From Nothophaeocryptopus gaeumannii (lineage: Eukaryota > Ascomycota > Dothideomycetes > Mycosphaerellales > Mycosphaerellaceae): 64,000 nt of DNA. How positions within the stretch are numbered: position 1 is the first letter of the stretch; each line of letters begins with the position of its first letter. The DNA lies in the NCBI GenBank assembly GCA_031771865.1, contig JASISA010000041.1, positions 248,001 through 312,000 on the forward strand, written 5' to 3'. This document shows, in pieces, positions 33,895 to 44,309 of this stretch. A program made the position numbers and the translations under genes. The notes beneath the pieces were generated by a model. It was given only the letters and a program-made list of their open reading frames with translations. It ran no database searches and was not told where the DNA came from.

Positions 33895-35735
33895 AAGAGG
33901 GATCGAGACAAGAAGACACCCAGCGTAACTACCGACACAGTTACAGATGTTGCCATTGGACAGCATGAGTCTCGACCGGTGTCCTTCTGGATCGAGTTTG
34001 TCAGCCACATCTGGGATTCGGATCAGCATCTCAAGAGTCCGTAGGTAGGTCCGGCCGTCATTCACTCTTTTGATTGCACCATCTAACGACGTTGACAGGA
34101 GAGAGCTCTCGTGCGTAGACTGGAATGCGGCTTCTTGATTTGCGCGACTCTTGGTTGGGTACGCGGTCCAACTGGGACCTCATCTCGTAGGAGCCGCTCG
34201 CTAATGGCTTGCAAAGTGGATCAAGTATGTTGATCAGAGAAAATCTGACCAACGCCTGTGAGTTCTTTCCTGCTAGAGAGGAGTTGTCATTCATAGCAGC
34301 TGACAAGACCTAGATGTGAGCGGAATGAAAGAGGACCTCAACATCCAGGCCAATGAGTATACCTATATGCAAAGTATCGTCTCCTACAACGCAGACAGTG
34401 TCCATAATAATGACCGACTGACATACTTAATAGTGTGCTACACGATCTCCTTCGCCATCATGCAAACCCCATCGAACGTGATCGCCCTCAAGGTCCGGAC
34501 CGGCCTCGCATTTGCATTGTCATCTGCGAACTAGGAATGGACAATCTTCACCTTCGCGCAAGCCGGAGCGACCAGCTCGAAACCAGATGTATGCCTTCCG
34601 CTTCATGATCGGACTCTTTGAACCAGCTTTCTCGCCCATTATCATCTTCCTGCTGGGAGCATGGTATACGAAGACGAAACTGGCTAAGAGGGTTGCTATT
34701 TGGCATATCACCGGGTTCTTTGGTCAGGCGACTTCTGGATTTCTGCAGGCTGGGGTGTACGCTTCATTGAATGGCCATCTGGGGGCTTGCTGGGTGGAGG
34801 AAGTTGTATATTAGTGAGCTTGACCATTTTCATCTGGAAATCTCGGAGCTTGTGCTAATGATTGTATTATTATGCGGCTGCATGTCACTACCTGGAGCCC
34901 TATCTGTCTGGTTTCTCCTCCCAGACTACCCACACAACAGCAAAGCGTGGTATATCACAGAAGACGGTTGAAGAATAGCCATGGCTCGTGCGACAAGACA
35001 GAACAGTACAGAGATCACTGGCGTCATGGATCTGAAGCTGGTCAAGCGCATGTTTGGTAGTTGGCGGTAGTGGACGTTGTGTCTCATGTATGTCTTCGTG
35101 AGTTCCATGCCATTTTATAGGTATGCCATTGCGTCTAACGAGCAACTACAGCATGGCAACTCCTGCCAGGCTAACAACCATTTCTCAATATATATCTGAG
35201 TGAGTAATTCCTCAGAAGCACTGGGAACGGTTGATAATGATCAAGATACAGAGAATGCCGGCCACAGTGTCTCCCAGCGAAACATCATCCCCGCCTGCGC
35301 CAACCTCGTTACAATGGTCAGCGATTTCGCTCGGGGCTTTGGATTAGACATGACCGGCAATCGAATCTGGTGGATCATATGTCCACTGCTCGTCACAACT
35401 TTCCCTGGCGCCGCAATGTTAACAGCCTGGCCATCCACAGACGCATCTCGGGTTGCAGCGTTCTTCCTCGTTGCCTGTGGATATGTGACTGCCGTTACAT
35501 GAACGTGGGCGAATGAAGTCAACTCGTGAAATGCTGAGGAGAGGGCATTGACGATTTCGAGTATGAATGGGTGGTTTTATGCGACTAGTCAGTCACTCGA
35601 ATCCACACACAGTGAACGATATGTTGAGATGACTGACGTCTGCAGACTCATTCCTCCCGATCTTGTTCTTCCTACAGACGACAGCGTCGAACTTACCAAA
35701 GGGCTTCCCTTCGATTGTGTAGTTCATAGTTGCTG
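33895..35735 (+). pseudogene. Decayed MFS transporter, allantoate/pantothenate permease family
   Basis: Fragments in order, in shifting frames: SHIWDSDQHLKSP, ERALVRRLECGFLICATLG, WIKYVDQR, YVSGMKEDLNIQANEYTY, then MYAFRFMIGLFEPAFSPII, FLLGAWYTKTKLAKRVAIW, LLPDYPHNSKAWYITEDG, EITGVMDLKLVKRMFGSW, RNIIPACANLVTMVSDFA and FFLVACGYVTAVT. The order and spacing match Dal5-type (anion:cation symporter) permeases. Plausible introns remain at 34,055 and 34,257. Damage includes a one-base gain near 34,233, frameshifts near 34,505-34,580, and stops at about 34,968, 35,068, 35,198, 35,500 and 35,527. It is divergent from the aldolase remnant, suggesting a lost import-and-cleave catabolic pair. Confidence 0.85.
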
Positions 35736-35739
35736 CTGT

Positions 35740-36377
35740 AATTATTACCTGTAGGGATATTGACTTTCGATTGTTGCAGCGCATATAACCCTGATAACGT
35801 GATGCAGAGCTCGCCGACTTTCTGCACAAGCGACAATTGAAGCAAGGGGCCGCCAGTGTTTCGCTCGAAGCTGGCCCGGAAAAAATGGATGAAGAACCTC
35901 CCCAGGGATCAAAAGCGCTCTCAGCTTGCGGAGAATGAGGGGTTGTAGTTGTGATCCAGCTGATTGTAGTGGAGCTCGCTATCCTCCCTGAGAACGCGAG
36001 CTGTAGCTTATGACTCTCTCGTGTTGTTAGGCAGGCAGAAACAACACGCACATATATATTGCATACTGACTCCAACACTCTACAACCTGCAAGCAACACC
36101 CGCGCATGTCCAAATCCAGTAAGATCCTTCGAAAGCGTTCCGTTCCTAGCGGACTTTGTGATACTGGCAAAGACCGCCGATCATTCGACCAGCTCGAGCT
36201 TGTGCCTTACTGTCAGTTAAAAGCGCACGGACTTGAGAAGCATGGACAAGGGTAGTTTGCTGTAGATTTTTAAGACATGGTCTTTTTCTTTTACTAATTA
36301 AAAAGGTATCTAGTAAAAATAGCTAGTTAGCTCGAGTTGATATATTTCTCATATAAAGTATTAGATTTCTAGACTAG
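35740..36377. other. Intergenic, right part TA-rich
   Basis: No gene recognised. From about 36,250 the sequence becomes TA-rich with few CA or TG steps, the look of RIP-mutated DNA bordering the solo LTR. Confidence 0.45.
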
Positions 36378-36566
36378 TGTGAGGAGTTGGCAAGGATCCA
36401 AGCTCAGCATGTGATTGTGGCCTCAGGCTCCTGTTGCCTCAGGCAACACTTGGCGCTTGGCAATCCTCCTCATTAGATCCACCCGCTGTATACAGTCTAG
36501 ACTCCTTATCGAATACACACTTCTCATGCATACCCTCTCACTAAACTGTTCACTACCCGTATCGCA
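36378..36566. repeat. Solo LTR, probably Copia-type
   Basis: A 189-bp unit starting TGTGAGGAGTTGGCAAGG and ending CCCGTATCGCA, so it has TG...CA termini. It is flanked on both sides by the same 5 bases, ACTAG (36373-36377 and 36567-36571), as expected for a retrotransposon target-site duplication. No internal coding region lies next to it, so the full element was probably removed by recombination between its LTRs. The Copia assignment rests on the resemblance of its start and of CTGTATACAGTCTAGACTC to Copia LTRs of ascomycetes. Confidence 0.75.
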
Positions 36567-36833
36567 ACTAGACTCTTATAGAAAGGAGTAATAGTAGTCT
36601 ACACTATAAGCTTACTCTATATTAGGTATAGTAGCAAAGCTAGCGGGGATAATTTTCCTTACGTGGTAATGCCTGAATGCCTAAGCTAAGATTACGACAC
36701 GTCCTTTCTACGAGGGGATGAAAACGAGATAGGTTAAACGCACCCTTCGCAGTCTTTTGAGCAGTCCACCCTCCACAATTTTTCGCCACCCAAACACCTC
36801 TCTCCTACCTTACTCACCCGAACTCTGGGTGGG

Positions 36834-37212
36834 AAAAGCCCGCAAAGCGGAGGGTATGGTGGTGGGTCAACGTCGGATCTAGCAGTACTCTAAATGACGC
36901 CGCCAAATCGAGCCCGAACAACAGCACTTGATGAGTCGCAAGGCAGCTGGGCTCTCGTGTTGAAGACATGGCCTACGAGTAGCAAGGCTGTTTGCATGCA
37001 AGGTATTGCTACCAAATCTTCAGAACTCCCACGCGATGAATTAACGCATCACCATCCCACACGCCAAACGGGCCGAGTCTCGCAATCTTCTGAGTATCTG
37101 CCTTCGAACCCGTGTCCCTCACCTTACCTCCAGGCCGGAAGAGCCTACAAAGCGGAGGGGGTGCTGATGGGCGAACGTCGGATCCGCAGCACTCCTAATG
37201 ACGCTGCCAAAT
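36834..37212. repeat. Diverged direct repeat, about 75 bp, copies 305 bp apart
   Basis: Copy 1 (about 36834-36908) and copy 2 (about 37139-37212) share AAAGCGGAGGG, AACGTCGGATC, AATGACGC and GCCAAAT in the same order and spacing with scattered substitutions. Most differences are transitions. Likely remnants of an old repeat; no open frame spans both. The rest of 36567-38424 holds only short frames. Confidence 0.65.
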
Positions 37213-37484
37213 TGGGGGTAGTCAACAATTGCGAGCCTGCGCCATCAGTACACACATCACAACCCGATGCGCCTGGATCAATAGGTGAGCTCACGCTGCA
37301 ATGCTCCTGATGAAGCCACAACAACCTATGCACTCGTTCCCTGGGCTATTCAAACGCCCACGGCATTCTACACTCCTGTTTTGTGAGCGCCGCATCTTTC
37401 ACTTATTGGTCAGTTGGTCACGGCGGCTTCGATTACTGCGCTCCGACTCCCGATCACGGATTCCAACAAGAGATGGCATGTGAG

Positions 37485-37580
37485 AGCTTCATCGCATATG
37501 ACAGCTTCATCGCATATGACAGCTTCGTCGCGTATGATAGCTTCGTTGCATATGACAGCTTGATCGCATGTAATAGCTTC
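37485..37580. repeat. 18-bp minisatellite, five copies plus a partial one
   Basis: Unit AGCTTCATCGCATATGAC repeated head to tail with a few substitutions. The period is a multiple of three, so on the plus strand it reads as a six-residue repeat (SFIAYD, SFVAYD, SLIACN) inside a short open frame. No gene is recognised around it. Confidence 0.85.
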
Positions 37581-38015
37581 AAATTTGCTTCTGCATCCAC
37601 AAGTTGAGCATCAACCTCAAGCTCTTGTTTCACCACATGCAATGTCGCGTCTCTTCTCCCAGTTTCCCTTCTAAAAAAAGACTGTAAGCGTAGGTACAAG
37701 CACTTCCGGCATCGAGCTCGGTGAAGCCGACACTCGAAGCATCATCCACTGAGACATTTCTCGAAGCCCACATCCCGGCTAAGCAGATATCTATCACGCT
37801 GTACATCTCTGGGCCGTGAGCACCGTATCTTCCCATAGTGTCCTCGATCGCTGCGCCCTTTTCCTAATCACGATCCTAATCACGAAGCCCAATGCAACAG
37901 TGCATGCCCAAGACAGCTCTACGAGACAGAACCTTCTCCACCCGCCAGTGCCACAATCGCAGCAAGCTCTTGTTTCGCCACGCATCAGGTCCCCCAGGCT
38001 CCTTCGGTCTGACTT

Positions 38016-38461
38016 GTGAGTCAACGCACTCCCGCGTTGGCCTCGTTGACGCTTCCCTTTAAAGCATCATCCACTACGACCTTTCTCAAGGCCTTGAAGG
38101 TTACAGCCAAGAGACTGGCAGACCTGGTCGAGACTAATACCCATCTCGGAACTCATACCAAAAATGACGTGAACATGCTGATCACACTTCATCATAGTTG
38201 ATGCCTCACTAAATCAGCTACGATACAGACTCGCGGAAGAGTACTCTGTACGGCGTGGCGCATCTTGAGAGTCCTGTAGAACCCGCCCCGATTGAGCTGG
38301 TCATGATGTCCAGCTACAGTAAGTCCGGCGATCAGTTGACGAGAATTGATGATATCTTCGACAGCGCGGTCTTTGGAGACTACTTGGCGAAGTTCGGGGA
38401 ATGGGCGGCCAGCAAAAGCAGGAATTATTCGTCCTTCACAGGATGTAGTATCAAAGCATGA
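38016..38461 (+). pseudogene. Possible gene fragment, unidentified
   Basis: Two adjacent plus-strand frames have protein-like composition: TTTFLKALKVTAKRLADLV at 38,055-38,200, then GVAHLESPVEPAPIELVMM and RIDDIFDSAVFGDYLAKFG at 38,255-38,440. They are separated by a stop and about 50 bases with no acceptable intron. This could be a decayed gene or a chance pair. The family is not recognised. The right end overlaps the last codons of the DUF3405 gene on the other strand. Confidence 0.2.
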
Positions 38462-40154
38462 GCGCAGGATCCATTAGCATATTCGTGCCACAGCTTCGGC
38501 GCCTTTCCTGCTATGTAAAAATAGCTTGCTTTCAACCAGCGAAAGTCGGGAAGTAACATGCTTTCACTCCATAGAAAACTGGAATGCAAACCACCCGCCA
38601 GATTCGCTGGAGGCCCTTTATGCAGCAGCTTGTCAAGCTCTTGCGAGGAAATGATCTCGGCATCGGGAGCAAATGTGATTTCGTGTGGCACATAGACGGC
38701 TTTCAGGCCATGTAAGAGGCACCAAGTCTCCGCTGTAGACTCGCTAGCGACCCACGACCCAACCGTCCGCTGTCTTACAGATATCAATCGCAGCAGGCGC
38801 CGGGAAGTTCGTGTTATGCTGATCATAGCCATGCGTCTTGGAAACTTGGCTACTGGTTCGAACCCATGCACCAAATCTCTATAAGACCAATCCGAGCCTG
38901 CAGTATCTACAATCGGTGCAAAAGTGATCAAGTCAGGAGGCTCCCCTACACCCCATTTCGATACGCCGCGATCTGGGGAACGAGGGCCTTCCGGTTTGAC
39001 GTAGAGATGTGCATCATGGTGAGGTCCCCATATACTTTGGCCGTCAGGAATGTCTGAGTCTACCTGTGCTAAGAAGGCAGAGTAATTGTTGTTCCACAGC
39101 TCAGGTATGTAAAAACGAGCGTTTCTCTCCCAGAGATTCTTTCGTGGCTGTCGTTCGGCCCACTCAGCAGCATTTGTAAGCATTGATGCCATGTGACCAG
39201 TAAATCTCATATCCATCTCAAGCTGCCACACGAAGTCATACTCCTGGAATGTGAAACTGAAGATTTGGAGGGCCTGGTACGTCTGATTTCGAGTGTTGTA
39301 GTGGCCGACTTTAGGGTACCACGCGTGGAGTAACTGCTCATTGAATAGCAGAGCCAGGTCGCGAAACTCTTTCGGTACCGTGCGCTCCAGCACATCAGCA
39401 TATATCTGAGCGTCGAACAAGTCTAGGTGGAGATCGTGTATTTCGACAAGGATGAAGACTTCGTATTTACTTCCAGTGTCCAAGGACAGCTCCGCGATAA
39501 GACTGCGTATCCAGGCTAGCTGATGTTTGGTCCAGTTAAAGCTATCCCATCCTCGTAACACCACTGCTGTTCGTCCAGTGACCATGGAGTCTCGGTCGCC
39601 CACCACGAGTGCTTCTCCTAGGCCAGGAGTCGGTATACGAAGCCGCCGTAGTGGTGCAGATGGATCGACGTCGCCAAAATGCTTCATGCGGCACTCGGCT
39701 TGCAGCTGTTTCCAGTTGACAGTGTCCCATGGTGGGTGATGGGGGGATGGTGCCCGACTGTAGTAATCAAACAGCCCGAGACGATCAGTAGCAGGAATGC
39801 AACCTGTTCCATCCGTATGCCCTAGAATCCCCGGCATTCCAAGACGGGTCTCATTTGGCCGGAGCTTGGTGGGTGGGACACTCATCGGAACAGTCCCACG
39901 GAAGCCAGGCCATATCGTACACGCCGGAGATGTGAACACGGACTTTTGTGGCCGTGTCGGATCACCGAAGAGGTCTTGCAGTTGTGCACGAGAAGGTTCA
40001 AAGGATTCGAGACTGCCAGACTGTCAATACATAACGATGGCCGCCCATAATCATCAGTACCTCACCGGAGAAATCGAAAGCCCAGAAACACAAGTATTAG
40101 AGATGGCACGAAGAATACGACTCTCCTCAGTTTCGAAAGCACCGCTGGCTGCAT
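38425..40154 (-). CDS. DUF3405 family protein, type II membrane glycosyltransferase-like
   Basis: Probably Golgi-facing with glycosyltransferase-like architecture; the biochemical role of DUF3405 proteins is not established. Exon 1 (40154-40066) encodes a short cytoplasmic N-terminus and a membrane anchor (LRRVVFFVPSLILVFLGFR). A phase-2 intron (GTGAGG...TGGCAG) joins exon 2 (40012-38425); total about 558 residues. The lumenal part carries DUF3405-like runs: GRTAVVLRGWDSFNWTKHQ, LAWIRSLIAELSLDTGSKY, YDFVWQLEMDMRFTGHM, ENARFYIPELWNNNYS-like text, and GVGEPPDLITFAPIVDT. QLEMDMRFTG could hold a DxD-like metal site (EMDMR). The ATG at 40154 was chosen because it supplies the anchor; the long exon alone begins at a GTG. 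It is divergent from the GT90 gene 264 bases away. Confidence 0.85.
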
Positions 40155-40418
40155 GGTCGAGATGATGTAGAGAGCTTGGAACGCGGTTCATTGTTGGGGG
40201 GAGTCTGACAGATAAGAGCCCAGGGATCCTGGTATGGTTCGCCTCCATGATGCTGCTGATAAGAAGGCCGCTGTAAGTCAGGCATAGAAGTCGCGTGGAA
40301 AGTCTGTAGTGAACCTGGAGAGTGGGGGATCCCTTCTCGCCTCAAAGCTTTGACAGATTTTAGCTAAAATAATGTTTCATTTGCACTCGACTAGAAACTA
40401 GAGTAAGCTGCGCTCAAA

Positions 40419-42034
40419 ATGTCGCGGTCCACAACATCTTGGATTCGTGTCATCGCTGCCATAGCATTATTCGGACTCATTCTTGAGATAGCCCATCTGA
40501 GCTTGCACCAGCTCGTCTACCTTGATCATCTTCGTATTCGACTGCCAACTCTATTCATCTCTTACTGGCGAGAGGCAAGCCGACGGGATTGGAATGCAAA
40601 GCGCGATCGCAACAACCATGCTCTAACCTCGCACCAATGCCATGAAGCCTTTCCAGGTCTTTTCCAAGAAATACAGCGCTCACGGGTCTTCTGGGTGGAA
40701 AGGTTGGGATCGCAGGGAAGGCTGACAGCACGAAACTGGGATTTCGAGAGATGGAGTGAGAATGGTGGCTTGCAGGCCATGATCTGGGAAAGTGCACTGT
40801 ACATTGTCAAGGCGCACAATTTGACTTTTGATCACTATTGGAAAGAACGTGAGATTGCCACGCTGCACAGCATTCAGAGAGCCATACTAGGAGCGCGAGA
40901 GCCGGTCCCAAACATCGAATTCAGTATCAAGGTGCAAGACAACGTTGAGCTTACGGGAGAGAACAATACTATCTGGAGCTTCAGCAGAGACACCGAGGAC
41001 GAGGTCATGGAGCAGGCCTGGCTCATTCCAGACTTCGGCTTTTGGGTAGACGTCCAGTTGTCCCACGCTCCTAAGCATATGCTGAACTTGTATTTGCAGG
41101 CTTATCCACGAGTGGCTGGTGCATACGGCGATTTCCAACGCCAGATACTCGACATGTATGACGTCTACGAGTCAAAGATTCCAAAGCTCGTATGGCGTGG
41201 TACAACGAGATTTAACGCAGATCTTCGACTTGGGTTGATTCAGCAGAGCCAGGGTCAGAACTGGTCTGACGTGGTCAGTGTCATTCTGAATCCTCTTCCG
41301 CTTCATGCATACTAAATCCTGTGTAATAGCAAGAGGTAGTGGAGGATGCGTATGATGCAGACACCATGAAGAAGCGCATCTCGATCTCTGACCACTGCAA
41401 GTACAAGTTCGTAGCACACACGGAAGGTATCAGCTACTCTGGCAGGCTCGCCTATCTGCTCAGCTGTCGCTCAACAGCGATTATCCACCCACTGAGACAC
41501 GTCACATCTTTCTACCATCTTCTAAAATCTGGTGGCTCGGAACAAAACTACGTGCCATGCGATAGAAACTGGAAGCAGCTTCCCGATATCATGCAGAGAT
41601 TGTTGAACGACCCCCGCGAGAGGCAAGGGAAGGAGGTCGCCGACAATGCCGCTGCAGCTTTTCGAGATCGATACCTCACACCGGCCGCACAAGCTTGCTA
41701 CTGGAGAGAACTGTTCAAGGTTGAATGATGACCGATTGCAGCAATCGAGAATGCGCTAATTTATGTCTAGGTCTGGGCGCAAGTCACGACTGAAGCAACT
41801 CTTTATGAAGATGTCATGTTCCCAAACGATAGTCTCATACACACTCGACGGCAGGTGATGCCGTACGAAGAATACTTGTACGTGCGATACATGTTACCGC
41901 CTCACTACTGCACATTGACCTCCACTCAGATTCTCAAGTACAGACTTTCCATAGTAATCGAGGGCGCTCCAAAGCCACCACTATCGCTTCTTGGGACCTT
42001 GGAACCAATGTCGAGCACCGAAAGGACAGGGTAG
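40419..42034 (+). CDS. Glycosyltransferase family 90 (CAP10-like) protein
   Basis: Related to the cryptococcal capsule protein CAP10 and xylosyl/glucosyltransferases of GT90. Exons 40419-41273, 41336-41719, 41771-42034 (about 500 residues); introns have GTCAGT with a perfect TACTAA branch, and GTTGAA...GTCTAG. It starts with a signal anchor (VIAAIALFGLILEIAHLSL). Family text follows: VPNIEFSIKVQDNVEL, WLIPDFGFWVDVQLSHAP, KIPKLVWRGTTRFNADLR, then CKYKFVAHTEGISYSGRL (sugar-nucleotide region) and LLSCRSTAIIHPLRHVTSF. Only about 20 residues of the last exon (to MPYEEYL) look like the family, so a further small intron or an earlier end is possible. As drawn, the last 54 bases overlap the permease gene tail to tail. 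Confidence 0.87.
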
Positions 42035-43777
42035 CGCCCAAGTGACACCAGAAACCCCACTGATGACAATCAGGCAGATTGGTGCATAATTTAAATCCGT
42101 CAAAGTGACGGGGATATCTTGTGGAAGCATCAGCACGGCAGAGAGAAACACAAGCCAGGCGATGCTGACATATCCAGCTATTCTCGACAGCCACGACATC
42201 TTCTGGACCCTTTGAGCTTCTGACCACCCGATGGTATGACGAGTAATCAAAACAATCAGGTAAGCCATGTTCTGGCAAATAACAGTGGCCGCCGTCACTG
42301 CACCAAAAGCTACCGACGAGCCTAGCACGATGAAGCTGACAGCGACCGCTATCGAGAGAACTAGCAAAGCTGCATTCATCGGGACGGTCGTGCCTCTACT
42401 GATACGTCGTAGTGTGCTGGAGCCCGGCAGAATATTGTCTCTAGAAAGGGCGTATGTAACTCGCTGTGCCGATAGTATGCATGCGGTAGTAGCAGACGTG
42501 CAATCGATCCAGTTTAACACTAAGATCGCACTCGCTGCTCGAGCGCCTACCGTCTGCACAAGGAATTCTGCCCACCCATTCGCATACTGGGATGCTATTA
42601 GGGCATCGAAGTCTTGTATAGAGAATAAGACCAAGACTAGCGTCGGAACGGATAGCAATGCTGTAGATGCCGTAGAGAGTAACATGCCTCTTGCTACGGT
42701 CTTAGAGGCGAATCTCGTTTCTTCAGATAGCAGTGAAGAGGCATCGTAGCCTCCGAACTCCCAGCCGCCGAAGAGCAGGCTAATTAATCTGCAGTACCAA
42801 TCTGGAATGCGGATTGAGGGGTCAGAGCTGATGCCGTTGTGGAGAGTTCCAAGAACGAAGTCGGCAGACCGAAACCTGCCCCATACAGCAAGCGGTAGCG
42901 ATACCCATAGGACTATGAGCAGAATGCCGAAAATCCCGATTGCAAGGCGAAAATACAGTATCAGCAACCTTTGATTTACAATAGTCGGGACAAAGGCGAT
43001 GATCAGACCAGCTAGGATAAGGAGAACGGTGAGCCAAGCCTCGTTTAGGAATGCTGCGTCTTGGTAGTTGACTTGGAGAGCCGAGACGAGGAAGTTGGTT
43101 GCGCCGTGCTGTGTTCCTGGAACTGCGAGTACCCACGCGGACCATTGCCACCACTAATGCATCATCATCATCGTCAGTTGCAACGTCTCGTATTGCAGTG
43201 ATAGTGGAGCATACCGCTGTCATCCAGGCTAGTAACGGGCCCCAACGCCGACCTCCCAAGTCGTATGCCCAAAAGTACATTCCGCCGGCCGTTGGCATGT
43301 CTCCCGCTATTTCTGATAGGGAAAATGCGACGACACAAGATACCGTACCCACTAAGGTCCACGAAGTCAGAGCACCTTGTGGTCCACCCTTGATCATTAC
43401 CCATCCAAACAATATTGGCATGCCCGAGACAAAATTCATGCACTGCGACTTGTTAGCTGGCGTGATATGACGTGCCAAACATCCTGGGTCCGTGATACTG
43501 AGAATGTTGCAGCCCAGCTCTCAAACAGGCCCAGGCCGCGTTTCAACTCTGTTGTGTAGGGTATCAGCAAAACGTTCCATTGCATATTCAGGCGAAAGAG
43601 CTGTTGAGAAGCGCATTCGTACGTCTGCTTACCTTGTTTGTACCCAAGTCTGGCGATCAATACTTCGTCCGCAGAGCTGGCCTGCGCGCTACCGTCAACG
43701 TTGGCGAGCATGCCTGTCGTTTCCAGCGACATGATGTCGGCCGCGTCCACGCTTGGAGTATCTTCGATTTCGGACAT
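41981..43777 (-). CDS. Amino-acid/choline-type permease (APC superfamily), four exons
   Basis: A plasma-membrane importer with about 12 membrane segments. Exons 43777-43633, 43548-43499, 43442-43215, 43153-41981 (about 531 residues). Family landmarks: ARLGYKQELKRGLGLFESW across the first join; FVSGMPILFGWVMIKGGP; SLSEIAGDMPTAGGMYFWA; then WWQWSAWVLAVPGTQHGAT after the last intron; SLLFGGWEFGGYDASSLLSE; RVTYALSRDNILPGS. I chose ATG 43777 (MSEIEDTPS) because the longer frame begins at a TTG. These features fit the fungal GABA/choline permease branch. It is divergent from the MFS gene over 532 bases, which suits delivery of a precursor amino acid or amine to the neighbouring NRPS-like enzyme (inference). 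Confidence 0.9.
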
Positions 43778-44309
43778 TGGAAGCTGCAAGATGGTGCCAA
43801 AGTATGATACATGAAGATGCAGAGAGCTATAAGTGAAGACCTGAAGCCAAGCGACTTACTAGGGTGCCCTTACCGCCAATGCTACGATACCAGGCTTAGG
43901 GTACCCTGCTGAAGAAAACGACAAGCTGTCAAAGTTCTGACGGCCCACGCCACTGCTCCAGAACCTTAGATAACTGGTAAGCTCAGCCAGCAACAACTGC
44001 GATCCGCCCCGTCTGATCGAAGCTTTTACAAAGAGAAAGCCAACTGCGACAGCATGTCACTTACATGGTGCAAAATTTCGCCGAGATGGCGGAAGTAAAC
44101 GAAGAGCCTGTCAATCATCTGGAGCTACCTTCTTCTCGACCTCTTCAACCCCATCTTCGATCCCAGTCTCGCTGCTTCGCCTCGGACGAAAGAACCTGAT
44201 AGTAGCTGAGCCTAGAGAAGCATGCCCATGTCATGATTCGAGTGTCGAGGTAGGACTTCTCCAACTTCCAGTCTGAGCTCGACTCCTATTCTATCTTCTC
44301 AGTCCTCCG
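43778..44309. promoter_or_regulatory. Divergent promoter region, permease / MFS exporter
   Basis: A 532-base gap between start codons on opposite strands. No defined binding palindrome was identified by eye. Confidence 0.4.

Noticed and set aside
35593..36099. 168-codon minus-strand frame beside the permease remnant
   Set aside because: Partly antisense to the decayed permease and otherwise without pattern; no family recognised.
37090..37120. tRNA-like B-box words such as TTCGAACCC
   Set aside because: No matching A-box or acceptor stem nearby. The similar word at 38,853 lies in the DUF3405 coding region.
37485..37580. Tandem array as a possible CRISPR array
   Set aside because: Units are contiguous without spacers and the genome is fungal; it is a minisatellite.
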